Assembly (NCBI GenBank): GCA_965204915.1
Contig: OZ242023.1
Location: 2,852,001 to 2,916,000, forward strand
Origin: HK1 sp965204915
Lineage (GTDB): Bacteria > Pseudomonadota > Gammaproteobacteria > HK1
DNA: 64,000 bases
Direction of reading: 5' to 3'
Shown: one piece after another, positions 34,859 to 43,279 of the stretch
Layout: the number at the start of each line of letters is the position of its first letter
Position numbering within the stretch: the first letter of the stretch is position 1
Program-made: the position numbers and the translations under genes
Notes under the pieces: model-generated
What the model was told of the DNA's origin: nothing
The model's database searches: none
What the model saw: the letters and a program-made list of their open reading frames with translations, nothing else

Positions 34859-35872
34859 ATGAAAGCAGAAGAGACATCCCGCAGGCTTCCGCGCATGGCA
34901 GGCGCCCTGGCGGCCCTGTGCATGGTGGCGGCCGCCCCCGGAGCAACGGCCGGACATGGCGACGAGATCACGGTGGCGTACTTCCTGGAGTGGCCGTCGC
35001 CGAACCTGGCGTTCAAGGCCGACGGCTCCTTCGACAAGGAGATGGGCGCCAAGGTCAACTGGCGTTCGTTCGGCAACGGCAACGAGATGACCGCCGCGAT
35101 GGTGTCGGGCGACGTGCAGATCGCCTACTCCCAGGGGCTGACGCCCTTCGTGGTGGGGGTGACCAAGGGCGCCCCGCTGAAGCTGGTCAGCGCGGCGGTG
35201 TCCTACGCGGAGAACGACAACTGCATCGTCCACAAGGACGCGGGCATCACCCAGGCCAACGCGAAGGACCTGGAGGGCAGGAAGGTGGCGAGCCCCGTGG
35301 GCAACGTGACGCATTACAAGATGTTGCGCACGTTGCAGCACCTGGGCGTGGACGCGGGCAAGATCAACCTCTTGCAGATGAACCCGCCGGAAGGCGCGGC
35401 GGCCCTGGCGCGCGGCGACGTGGCGATGGCGTGCGGGTTCGGCGGCGCGCTGCAGAGGATGATGAACTTCGGCGAACCGCTGATGACCGCCAAGGAGCAG
35501 GAGGCCATCGGCATCCGCGTGTTCGACGTCGTGTCGGTGACGAACGATTTCGCCGGGCAGCATCCGGATCTGGTGGTCAAGTTCCTGCAGCTCACCGAGG
35601 ACGCCAACAACATGTTCCGGGGTGATCCGGAGAAGATGTTGCCGGTCCTTGCGAAGCAGGCGGGGCAATCCCTGGAGGACGCCCGGAGCATGGTGGGGCT
35701 GTTCGAGTTCCCGACCCGCGACGAGCAGTTGTCGCAGGCGTGGATGGGCGGCACGGTGGAGGAGTTCGTCAACGAGGTCGCGAACTTCTACGTGAAGGAA
35801 GGATCGCTGCCCGAGGCCCTGGACGACTACGGTCCGACCATCGACGACTCGTTCATGCGCCAAGTGAAATAA
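34859..35872 (+). CDS. Taurine-type ABC transporter, substrate-binding protein
   Basis: 337 residues. Signal peptide (ALAALCMVAAAPGATAGHG), then a type-II periplasmic binding fold: TVAYFLEWPSPNLAFKADG, GNEMTAAMVSGDVQIAYSQGLTPFVVGVTKG and SPVGNVTHYKMLRTLQ. Closest in pattern to TauA/SsuA aliphatic sulfonate binders. ABC ATPase and permease genes follow, forming a complete importer. The taurine assignment is by pattern only. The stop codon lies within a 14-bp repeat. Confidence 0.85.
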   Translation: MKAEETSRRLPRMAGALAALCMVAAAPGATAGHGDEITVAYFLEWPSPNLAFKADGSFDKEMGAKVNWRSFGNGNEMTAAMVSGDVQIAYSQGLTPFVVGVTKGAPLKLVSAAVSYAENDNCIVHKDAGITQANAKDLEGRKVASPVGNVTHYKMLRTLQHLGVDAGKINLLQMNPPEGAAALARGDVAMACGFGGALQRMMNFGEPLMTAKEQEAIGIRVFDVVSVTNDFAGQHPDLVVKFLQLTEDANNMFRGDPEKMLPVLAKQAGQSLEDARSMVGLFEFPTRDEQLSQAWMGGTVEEFVNEVANFYVKEGSLPEALDDYGPTIDDSFMRQVK

Positions 35873-35905
35873 CACAGGTGAAACAACACAGGCGAAACAA
35901 CGCCG
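35864..35905. repeat. 14-bp tandem repeat, 3 copies, at the ABC binding-protein stop
   Basis: Units at 35864, 35878 and 35892 (GTGAAAYAACACAG, last one degenerate). The first carries the TAA stop. Confidence 0.9.
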
Positions 35906-35963
35906 GGCGCGGCAGGAACAAGCGTGCGATAATCCGGCCGGCGGAGGGTTGCAGAGGAAGATC

Positions 35964-36773
35964 GTGAACGAAGCCGGCCTTTCCGTGGAGCGTGTCTCCA
36001 TGGTCTACGAGCTCCCGCAGGGCGGCCGCGTGGAAGCCCTGCGGGACGTTTCGTTTCAACTCGACCCGGGCGGCATCCTGACGGTGCTCGGGCCGTCGGG
36101 ATGCGGCAAGACCACCCTTCTCAACATCCTCGCCGGCTTCCTCGCCCCCACCGGCGGGCAGGCGGTGTTCGGTGCCCACGAGATCTTCGCTCCCGCTCCC
36201 GAGCGCGGGATGGTGTTCCAGCAGGGCGCCCTGTTCGAGTGGCTGAACGTCGGCGAGAACATCGGCTTCGGCCCGAAGATGCGCGGCGTGCCGGCCGGTG
36301 AGGTTGCGGCCAGGGTGGAACACCTGCTCGAGACCGTCGGCCTGCAAGGGTTCGGGGACAAGGCGGTCTACGAGCTGTCGGGCGGGATGCAGCAGCGCGT
36401 CGCCCTGGCCCGCTGCCTCGCCAACGACCCGCGGCTCATCCTGATGGACGAGCCGCTGGGGGCGCTGGACGCGCTGACCCGGGAGAAGATGCAGTCCCTG
36501 ATCCTCGAATTGTGGCGCGAGACCGGCAAGACGATCATCCTCATCACCCACAGCGTGGAAGAAGCGCTGTTCCTCGGCGAGCGCCTGTTCGTCATGGCCC
36601 CGCGCCCCGGACGCATCGAACGGGAGTACCGCCTGCCGTTCGCCGCGCGCGGCCTCGGGGAAAGCCTGCGCGACATCAAGGCGACGCCGGAGTTCGCCGA
36701 TAAACGCGACGAGATCCTCGCCATGATCTGGGAGATGGAGGAAGAGATCATGGGCCGGCGCGAATCGGCCTGA
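35964..36773 (+). CDS. Taurine-type ABC transporter, ATPase
   Basis: 269 residues from a GTG at 35964, chosen because AGAGGAAG lies 4 nt before it (a TTG at 35949 is the alternative). Walker A GPSGCGKTT, Q-loop VFQQGALFEW, signature LSGGMQQRVALARC, Walker B LILMDEPLGALD, H-loop ITHSVEEA. This is the TauB/SsuB pattern. It couples ATP hydrolysis to import with the permease and binding protein of the same operon. Confidence 0.9.
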   Translation: MNEAGLSVERVSMVYELPQGGRVEALRDVSFQLDPGGILTVLGPSGCGKTTLLNILAGFLAPTGGQAVFGAHEIFAPAPERGMVFQQGALFEWLNVGENIGFGPKMRGVPAGEVAARVEHLLETVGLQGFGDKAVYELSGGMQQRVALARCLANDPRLILMDEPLGALDALTREKMQSLILELWRETGKTIILITHSVEEALFLGERLFVMAPRPGRIEREYRLPFAARGLGESLRDIKATPEFADKRDEILAMIWEMEEEIMGRRESA

Positions 36774-36830
36774 TCCGGGCCGGCCCGGTACGAAGCTCCG
36801 GCGGAGAGCGCAGCTCTGACGGGAAAGACG

Positions 36831-37739
36831 ATGCCCGACGATCCGAGCCCCCGATCCCGAACCTCCGGCAAGCCGGAGCCGGGCGGATTCATCCGCGCGC
36901 TGCTCGCGAAAGCCGGCCTGTCCCGCACCGGGGAGACCGCGCGCAAGACGGTGACCTTCGGCGATCCGTCCGCCGCGAGCGGAGGGCGCATCTGGAGCAT
37001 CCTGTCCGTCGCGGTCCTCGCCGTCCTGTGGGTGTTGTCGAGCGCCTACGAGTGGGTGAACCCGATCTTCTGGCCCGCACCCGGCGCGGTGTGGGACCAG
37101 CTCGTCACGATCTCCTCCGAGGGCTACCGCAACTTCACCCTGTGGGAGCACATCGGCTGGAGCCTGTACCGCATCCTGATGGGCTTCGGATTCGGTTGCC
37201 TGGTCGGGATCCCGCTCGGCTTCGCGATGGGCCTGTCCCGGATCATGCGCGGGATGTTCGATCCGATCGTGGAGTTCTTCCGTCCCATTCCGCCGCTCGC
37301 GTTCATTCCCCTGGTCATCATCTGGTCGGGGATCGGCGAACGTTCCAAGATCCTGCTGCTGTTCCTCGCCGCCCTGTGGATCATGGCCATCGCCGCCCGC
37401 GCGGGCGTGTCCAGCGTCAAGCTCTCCAAGATCCACGCCGCCTACACCCTCGGCGTCAACCGCCGCCAGCTTCTCTTCCGCGTCATCCTCCCCAACGCCC
37501 TGCCGGAGATCTTCACCGGCATGCGGGTCGCCATGGGCGTGTGCTGGGGGACGGTGGTGGCGGCGGAGCTCGTCGCCGCGGAATCCGGCGTCGGATTCAT
37601 GATCATGGTCGCCAGCACGTTCCTGTCCACCGACATCGTGGTGATGGGGGTCATCATCATCGGCATCGTCGGCTACGGCATCGACATCCTCATGCGCAAG
37701 CTGGAGGCCCGGTTGATCCCGTGGAAGGGAAAGGGCTGA
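36831..37739 (+). CDS. Taurine-type ABC transporter, permease
   Basis: 302 residues, with five to six membrane helices (IWSILSVAVLAVLWVLSS, ILMGFGFGCLVGIPLGFAMG, ILLLFLAALWIMAIAARAG, and others) and the EAA-type loop NRRQLLFRVILPNALPEIFTGMRVAMG that docks onto the ATPase. TauC/SsuC family. A long charged N-terminus (~50 residues) precedes the first helix. Confidence 0.9.
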   Translation: MPDDPSPRSRTSGKPEPGGFIRALLAKAGLSRTGETARKTVTFGDPSAASGGRIWSILSVAVLAVLWVLSSAYEWVNPIFWPAPGAVWDQLVTISSEGYRNFTLWEHIGWSLYRILMGFGFGCLVGIPLGFAMGLSRIMRGMFDPIVEFFRPIPPLAFIPLVIIWSGIGERSKILLLFLAALWIMAIAARAGVSSVKLSKIHAAYTLGVNRRQLLFRVILPNALPEIFTGMRVAMGVCWGTVVAAELVAAESGVGFMIMVASTFLSTDIVVMGVIIIGIVGYGIDILMRKLEARLIPWKGKG

Positions 37740-38063
37740 CGCGCCGGTGAAGGCCCGCGGCAGGGATTTCCCGCGGAGGCCCGCGCCGGATCGCGCAGGG
37801 GCGGCTCCGGAGTCTTCGGGCGCAAGGGTCGCCGCCGGTTTTCGATTCCGATCCACCTTGCGCACGTTCTTGGATCCGATGCTCGAAATGGGTTACAAGG
37901 AGGCTCGGGAAGACGGATGATCCGGAAGACGCCCGTGGACGGGATCGGCGAAGAAGCTCCGGATCCGCCGGCCGTCATGCGCCTTTCCACCTTCAGGCTC
38001 ATCTTCGTATTGGAAAAGGCTTCCCATACTTGCCCGCCACAAATGCCACGACAGGGGTGAATC
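37740..38063. other. Intergenic before the DUF1302 gene
   Basis: GC-rich at the left (possible GC hairpin around 37760-37790 behind the permease), plainer on the right. No gene recognised. An AGGGGTGA site lies just before 38064. Confidence 0.4.
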
Positions 38064-40184
38064 ATGCGGAACGTTCATGAACACAGCACGGCCAGGCCAC
38101 CCTGCCCGGAACACACGTGCCGGCCGGCCCCCCATGTACCGCCGCCTGCACCGGGAATGCTCTCCGAATCCATGCGCGGGTGCCGCGGAGCGCTCCGCCT
38201 GTCGGCCTGCGCGCTGGCCGCCGGCGGGCTCCTGCACGCACTGCCGGTGCAGGCGGTCGAGTTCAGCTCCGGCGAGCTCCAGGGGAGCTTCGACACCACC
38301 CTGTCGCACGGGGTGACTTGGCGCGTCGGCAAGCGTAACGACGCCTTGACCGGCCTCAACTCCGACGACGGCGGGCGCAACTACGACCGCGGCGTCGTCA
38401 GCAACACCTCCAAGGTCACCGGCGAGCTGGAGCTCGACTACCGGAACTTCGGCGCCTTCGCCCGCGTCAACGGGTTCGTCGACTTCGAGAACGAGAACGG
38501 CGAGCGCGAGCACCGCCCGCTGAGCGAGGAGGCGAAGGACCTCGCCGGCAAGGACCTCGAAGTGCTCGACCTCTACGTGACCGGCGCGTTCGAGGCCGGC
38601 GACGCGGCGGTCGACGTGCGCCTCGGCAACCACGTGCTCAACTGGGGCGAGAGCACCTTCATCCAGAACGGCGTCAACGTCGTCAACCCCTTCGACGTGA
38701 CCAAGCTGCGCACGCCGGGGGCGGAGCTGCGCGACGCGCTGGAGCCGGTGCCGCTGGTCTCGGCCTCGGTGGCGCCGACCTCCGCGCTGTCGGTGGAAGG
38801 CTTCTGGCAGCTCGACTGGAAGAAGACCGAGATCGATCCGAGAGGCACCTACTTCTCGACCAACGACTACGTCGGGGCGGGCGGGGATCGGGCCTTTTTC
38901 GACGATCCCAGATTCAGAGCCATCCTCCCCGACGACGAGGGCGGCGGGTTCGGCCCACTCGCGGCAGCCATGAACCTGGACTTCATCGCGGCGGGAATGG
39001 ACTGCCGACCCACGAGCCCCACCCCCACTTTTGCCGGATCGGATTGCCAACGACTCGACAGAGACCCCGGTTTTCTCAGCGTAACGCGCAGCCCGGACCG
39101 CAACCCCGAAGATTCGGGCCAGTGGGGGATCGCGCTCCGCTACCTCGCCGAGAACCTGAACGACACCGAGTTCGGCTTCTACTTCGTCAAACATCACAGC
39201 CGCCTGCCGCTGGTCAGCGCGACCTACGGCACGTTGGCGGGCTTCAGAGCGGGGGTCGCAGCGGCGCAGGCGCTCGCGGTGCCGGACTCCAACACCGCCC
39301 GCGCGATCATCGACCAGGCAATCCCCGCGGGGACACCGAACCGTGACTTGGTGATCGCGGCGATCACCCGGGACATCAACGCCCGCAGGCGTGACCCCAC
39401 CCACACGCTGACCGTCCCCGGGGCAGCCGAGATCCTGGCGTCGATCGACGGGGCCGCTTCCGCCCTCGCGGTCGACCGCTACGGCAAGACCGCGAGCTAC
39501 CACATCGAGTATCCGGAAGACCTCCAGGTCTTCGGCGTCAGCTTCAACACCCTGCTCGGGGCGTCGGGCTGGGCGCTGCAAGGGGAGTATTCGTTCCACC
39601 CGGACGCGCCGTTGCAGAGAACCGAAGCATCCCTCTTCGCGGAAGGGCTTCTGCCCTTGACGGAGGCGCTGCAGGGGAGGCCGCCCTCGCCGGAGCTGCT
39701 GGCCAAGCTCGCGACCCGCCTCCAGGGCTACGTCGAGCGCGACGTGAGCCAGCTCCAGGTCACCGCGACCAAGGTGTTCGGCCCCGCCGCCGGGTCGGAC
39801 AGCGGGGCGTTCATCACCGAGGCGGCGGTGATGCACGTGCACGACATGCCGGACGAGACGACGCCCCTCGACACCGGCGGCATCGGCGCCGAGATCGCCG
39901 ACGCCACCTCCTTCGGCTACCGCGCCGCGGCGCGGCTCGACTACAACAACGCGATCGGCGCCGCGCGGCTCTCTCCGTACGTGCAGTGGCAGCACGACGT
40001 GAACGGCAGCAGCCCCGGCCCGAGCGGACCCTTCGTAGACGGCCGCACGGTGCTGACCCTCGGCGTAGGAATGAGCTACCTCGAACGCTGGCGGGCGAAC
40101 GTGGGCTACACCATGCACGCCGGCGGCAACAACCAGTTGAGCGACCGCGATTTCGTCGCCGCCTCCCTCAGCTATTCGTTCTGA
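38064..40184 (+). CDS. DUF1302 outer-membrane-type protein
   Basis: 706 residues from 38064; alternative starts at 38157 or 38172 would put the signal segment (LSACALAAGGLLHALPVQA) at the N-terminus more normally. The mature part begins VEFSSGELQGSFDTTLSHGV and ends in a beta-strand with terminal Phe (FVAASLSYSF), which is typical of a beta-barrel. NHVLNWGESTFIQNGVNVVNPFDVTKLR is the DUF1302 hallmark. Usually paired with DUF1329, as here; linked in several bacteria to uptake or use of hydrophobic compounds, without a proven role. Confidence 0.85.
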   Translation: MRNVHEHSTARPPCPEHTCRPAPHVPPPAPGMLSESMRGCRGALRLSACALAAGGLLHALPVQAVEFSSGELQGSFDTTLSHGVTWRVGKRNDALTGLNSDDGGRNYDRGVVSNTSKVTGELELDYRNFGAFARVNGFVDFENENGEREHRPLSEEAKDLAGKDLEVLDLYVTGAFEAGDAAVDVRLGNHVLNWGESTFIQNGVNVVNPFDVTKLRTPGAELRDALEPVPLVSASVAPTSALSVEGFWQLDWKKTEIDPRGTYFSTNDYVGAGGDRAFFDDPRFRAILPDDEGGGFGPLAAAMNLDFIAAGMDCRPTSPTPTFAGSDCQRLDRDPGFLSVTRSPDRNPEDSGQWGIALRYLAENLNDTEFGFYFVKHHSRLPLVSATYGTLAGFRAGVAAAQALAVPDSNTARAIIDQAIPAGTPNRDLVIAAITRDINARRRDPTHTLTVPGAAEILASIDGAASALAVDRYGKTASYHIEYPEDLQVFGVSFNTLLGASGWALQGEYSFHPDAPLQRTEASLFAEGLLPLTEALQGRPPSPELLAKLATRLQGYVERDVSQLQVTATKVFGPAAGSDSGAFITEAAVMHVHDMPDETTPLDTGGIGAEIADATSFGYRAAARLDYNNAIGAARLSPYVQWQHDVNGSSPGPSGPFVDGRTVLTLGVGMSYLERWRANVGYTMHAGGNNQLSDRDFVAASLSYSF

Positions 40185-40195
40185 GCACCAGGGCC

Positions 40196-41632
40196 ATGAC
40201 CACGAAAACCTCCCTCCTTCGATCCGCCGCCGCGTCCGCCTTCGGGCGCGCACCCGCGCCTGCCTTCAGGCGCACAGCCGCCCCCGCCCTCGGGTGCGCC
40301 GCCCTCGTCCTCGGGTGCGCCCTCGCACTTCCCGCCGCCGCGGAACTCCCCGCCGACCAGATCGAGCGGCTCGGCCGCGACCTCACCCCCCTCGGGGGGG
40401 AGCGGGCCGGCAACGCCGAGGGCACCATCCCGGAATGGACCGGCGGCATCACCGAGCCGCCGGCCGGCTACCGGCACGGCGAGCACCATCGCGATCCCTA
40501 CCCCGACGACGAACCCCTGTTCGTCATCGACGCCGCCAACCTCGACGAGCACCGCGACAAGCTCTCGGTGGGGCACCAGCGCATGCTGGAGACCTATCCG
40601 ACCTTCCGGCTGCCGGTCTACCCGACCCGGCGCAGCGCCTCCGTGCCGCAGCGGATCTACGACGCCACCCGGCGCATCGCCGCCACCGCGAAGCTCGTGG
40701 ACGACGGCAACGGCGTGGGCGGCGCCACGGTGGGCATCCCCTTCCCGATCCCGGAGAACGGCCTGGAAGCCATCTGGAACCACCTGCTGCGCTACCGGGG
40801 CGAGACCGTGGAGTGCGTCATCGGCCAGGCCGCGGTGACCCGCGGCGGGGCGTACACGATGGTCAAGTACGGCCTGGAGATCGAGGTGCGCTACTCGCTG
40901 CCGGGCATGACCGTGGAACGGCTCGGCAACACGATGGTGCTGTTCAAGCAGAAGGTGCTGGCCCCGGCCCGGCTCGCCGGCGACCTCCTGCTGGTGCACG
41001 AGACCATGAACCAGGTCCGCGAGCCGCGCAATGCGTGGACCTACAACCCCGGCCAGCGCCGGGTGCGGCGCGCGCCCAACGTCGCCTACGACAACCCCGG
41101 CACCACCTCGGACGGACTGCGCACCGCGGACCAGTTCGACATGTTCAACGGCGCGGTGGACCGCTACGACTGGCGGCTCGCCGGCAAGCGCGAGATGATC
41201 GTGCCCTACAACGCCTACCGGCTGCACAGCAACGAGCTCGCCTTCGACGACGTCCTCACCCCCCTGCACGTCAACCCGGAGCACCTGCGCTACGAGCTGC
41301 ACCGGGTGTGGGTGGTGGAGGCGACGCTGAAGGAGGACGCGCGCCACCTCTACAAGCGGCGCACCTTCTACCTGGACGAGGACTCCTGGCAGATCCTGCT
41401 CGTCGACGTCTACGACAACCGCGACCAGCTCTGGCGGGTGTCGGAAGGCCACGTCATCAACTACTACGAGAAGCCGCTGGTGTGGCCGACCCTCGAGGTG
41501 CATACCGACTTGCAGGCGGGCCGCTACCTCGCCCTCGGGCTCGACAACGAGTTCGACATGTGCTCCTGGGACGTCGAGCTCAAGTCCCGCGACTTCACCC
41601 CGGCCGCCCTGCGCCGCGAGGGCCGGCGTTGA
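40196..41632 (+). CDS. DUF1329 periplasmic protein
   Basis: 478 residues from the ATG at 40196, 11 bp after the DUF1302 stop. The signal segment (~27-50) carries degenerate Ala/Pro repeats, after which the mature protein starts ELPADQIERLGRDLTPLGGERAGN. NAEGTIPEWTGGI, RRAPNVAYDNPGTTSDGLRTADQFDMFNGA and YKRRTFYLDEDSWQILLVDVYD are family landmarks. A LolA/LolB-like periplasmic lipid-binding fold has been proposed for this family. Operon partner of DUF1302. Confidence 0.87.
   Translation: MTTKTSLLRSAAASAFGRAPAPAFRRTAAPALGCAALVLGCALALPAAAELPADQIERLGRDLTPLGGERAGNAEGTIPEWTGGITEPPAGYRHGEHHRDPYPDDEPLFVIDAANLDEHRDKLSVGHQRMLETYPTFRLPVYPTRRSASVPQRIYDATRRIAATAKLVDDGNGVGGATVGIPFPIPENGLEAIWNHLLRYRGETVECVIGQAAVTRGGAYTMVKYGLEIEVRYSLPGMTVERLGNTMVLFKQKVLAPARLAGDLLLVHETMNQVREPRNAWTYNPGQRRVRRAPNVAYDNPGTTSDGLRTADQFDMFNGAVDRYDWRLAGKREMIVPYNAYRLHSNELAFDDVLTPLHVNPEHLRYELHRVWVVEATLKEDARHLYKRRTFYLDEDSWQILLVDVYDNRDQLWRVSEGHVINYYEKPLVWPTLEVHTDLQAGRYLALGLDNEFDMCSWDVELKSRDFTPAALRREGRR
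40225..40330. repeat. Degenerate GC-rich repeats in the DUF1329 signal region
   Basis: Imperfect copies of ttcgggcgcgcacccgcgcc / ccctcgggtgcgccg alternate over ~100 bp and encode the Ala/Pro/Gly-rich signal segment. Confidence 0.5.
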
Positions 41633-41705
41633 TGCGGATAGCGCCTGGGTCTGAAGTCCGGCACCCCGGCTGAACGATCCCTGACGAGTCGCAAGGAGAA
41701 CCGAC

Positions 41706-41849
41706 ATGCCCGAGTATCCGCCAAGAGAATGTGACAGATGCGGACGCGAGTTTTTGCCGTGGAGATCCGACGCCCGCTACTGCAACGAATGTGGAGGCAA
41801 CGAATGGCACCCTCGTGTCGGCAGGGATGAGAATGATCCTGATGAGTAA
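41706..41849 (+). CDS. 47-residue zinc-ribbon protein
   Basis: Begins at ATG 41706 with AAGGAGA 8 nt upstream and ends at TAA 41849. The protein has two CxxC pairs (CDRCGREF near residue 9, and CNECGG near 28) separated by ~16 residues, a rubredoxin/zinc-ribbon spacing, then an acidic tail (GRDENDPDE). No close family recognised; similar tiny proteins often bind zinc and act in regulation or assembly. It lies between DUF1329 and the YCF48-like gene in the same direction. The good ribosome site and cysteine pattern argue that it is real. Confidence 0.65.
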   Translation: MPEYPPRECDRCGREFLPWRSDARYCNECGGNEWHPRVGRDENDPDE

Positions 41850-42027
41850 TGGTAATCCCGAGGGGATGCAACACTGGATTTCAACCTGCGACTGCGACAC
41901 TGTCGTTAAGGGTGCGTCTCGCTACGAAGGCGCCCCTCGGAGCTGGCGGGGAGCGTGACCGCGAGGGGGACGTACCGGGAACCGGTGCACACTCGTGGAC
42001 ACACCCGAGACAGCGTGTAGTGGAACC

Positions 42028-43002
42028 GTGAAGCGGCCCCGCCGGCGGTCGCCCCTCACATTCCTCCTCTGGCTGGGGTTCCTCCTGCCCGCGTCCGGCG
42101 GCACGGGCGCGGCCGGGCCGCTGCCCGCGGTGGAGGCGCCGCTGGCGATCGAATCCCTCCTGCTCGACGGGGCGGTGGCCGGGTCACGGCTGGTGGTGGT
42201 CGGAGAGCGCGGGCATATCCTCGTCTCCATCGACAACGGCGCGAGCTGGAAGCAGGCCCCCGCGCCCACCCGCGCCCACCTGACCGCGGTGCACCTGCAC
42301 GACGAGCGCACCGGCTGGGCGGTCGGGCACGACGCGGTGATCCTGCGCACCACGGACGGCGCCGAGACGTGGAAGCTGGTGCATTACGCACCGGAGGAGG
42401 AGCGGCCCCTGCTCGACGTGTGGTTCCGCGACGAGCGCACCGGCTTCGCGGTGGGAGCCTACGGGTACTTCCTGGCCACGGAGGACGGCGGGGACACCTG
42501 GACCTCGCGGACCATCGGCGAGGACGACTTCCACCTGAACGCGCTGGTCCCCGCGGGCGGGCGGCAGCCCGGATCGGAACGACTGTACATCGCGGCGGAG
42601 GCGGGGGTCGCGTACCGTTCCGACGACGGCGGCGAGACTTGGCGCGAGCTGCCCTCCCCCTATGCCGGCTCGTGGTTCGGCGGGCTTGCGCTCAATGGGA
42701 ATCGGGTGCTGCTGATGGGGCTCCGGGGCCACCTGTTCCACTCCCTGAATGCAGGCGACACCTGGATGCGGATCCCTACCGGCACCAACGCGACCCTGAC
42801 CGGCGCCGTCCGGGTGAGTCCGGATCGGGTGCTGATCACCGGTCTCGAAGGGATTTTCCTCACCAGCCAGGACGGCGGACGTAGCGTGTCGACCGGGCAG
42901 CTCGCATCCCGCCAGGGGATCTCGGCCGCGCTCGCGCTCGCCGACGGCGGCGTGCTGCTGCTCGGGGAGTTCGGCGTCCGGCGCCTGCCCGAGACCGAGT
43001 AG
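42028..43002 (+). CDS. YCF48-like beta-propeller protein
   Basis: 324 residues from a GTG at 42028, chosen since MKRPRRRSPLTFLLWLGFLLP then forms a normal signal peptide; a GTG at 41995 is possible. Repeated Asp/Trp blades (TDGAETWKLVHY, DGGDTWTSRTI, DGGETWRELP, NAGDTWMRIP) match BNR/YCF48 repeats. Periplasmic. In other bacteria this type is encoded beside DUF1302/DUF1329 and an RND transporter, exactly as here; it may help assemble or serve that export/uptake machine. Confidence 0.85.
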   Translation: MKRPRRRSPLTFLLWLGFLLPASGGTGAAGPLPAVEAPLAIESLLLDGAVAGSRLVVVGERGHILVSIDNGASWKQAPAPTRAHLTAVHLHDERTGWAVGHDAVILRTTDGAETWKLVHYAPEEERPLLDVWFRDERTGFAVGAYGYFLATEDGGDTWTSRTIGEDDFHLNALVPAGGRQPGSERLYIAAEAGVAYRSDDGGETWRELPSPYAGSWFGGLALNGNRVLLMGLRGHLFHSLNAGDTWMRIPTGTNATLTGAVRVSPDRVLITGLEGIFLTSQDGGRSVSTGQLASRQGISAALALADGGVLLLGEFGVRRLPETE

Positions 43003-43027
43003 CTCCCGGACGCCCGCCACCAATGGG

Positions 43028-43264
43028 TCACCAGACACGCCGCACCCCGTACTTGTCGAACACCCGGTCGATCGACACCAGCGCCAGCCCTCGCGCCACG
43101 GCTTGGGCGATGAGCATACGGTCGAAGGGGTCGCCATGCGGACCCGGAAGCCTTCCGGCGCGCTCTGCATCTTCGACCGTGATCGGCAGTTCCTCGAAGC
43201 CTTGGCTCGCGATGGCGCCTGCCACGTCCTGCGCCACGGCCGCCGCCTCGCGCAACGGATGCGC
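43028..43264 (-). pseudogene. C-terminal remnant of a VapC-like PIN toxin gene
   Basis: The minus-strand frame gives ITVEDAERAGRLPGPHGDPF, then DRMLIAQAVARGLALVSIDR and VFDKYGVRRVW at the stop, the C-terminal half of PIN proteins with the DPFD and SxD acidic residues. The first ~50 residues are absent and the RND gene starts at 43280, so the 5' part was lost. No antitoxin gene remains. Confidence 0.75.
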
Positions 43265-43279
43265 GCCGGCCGAAACCGG

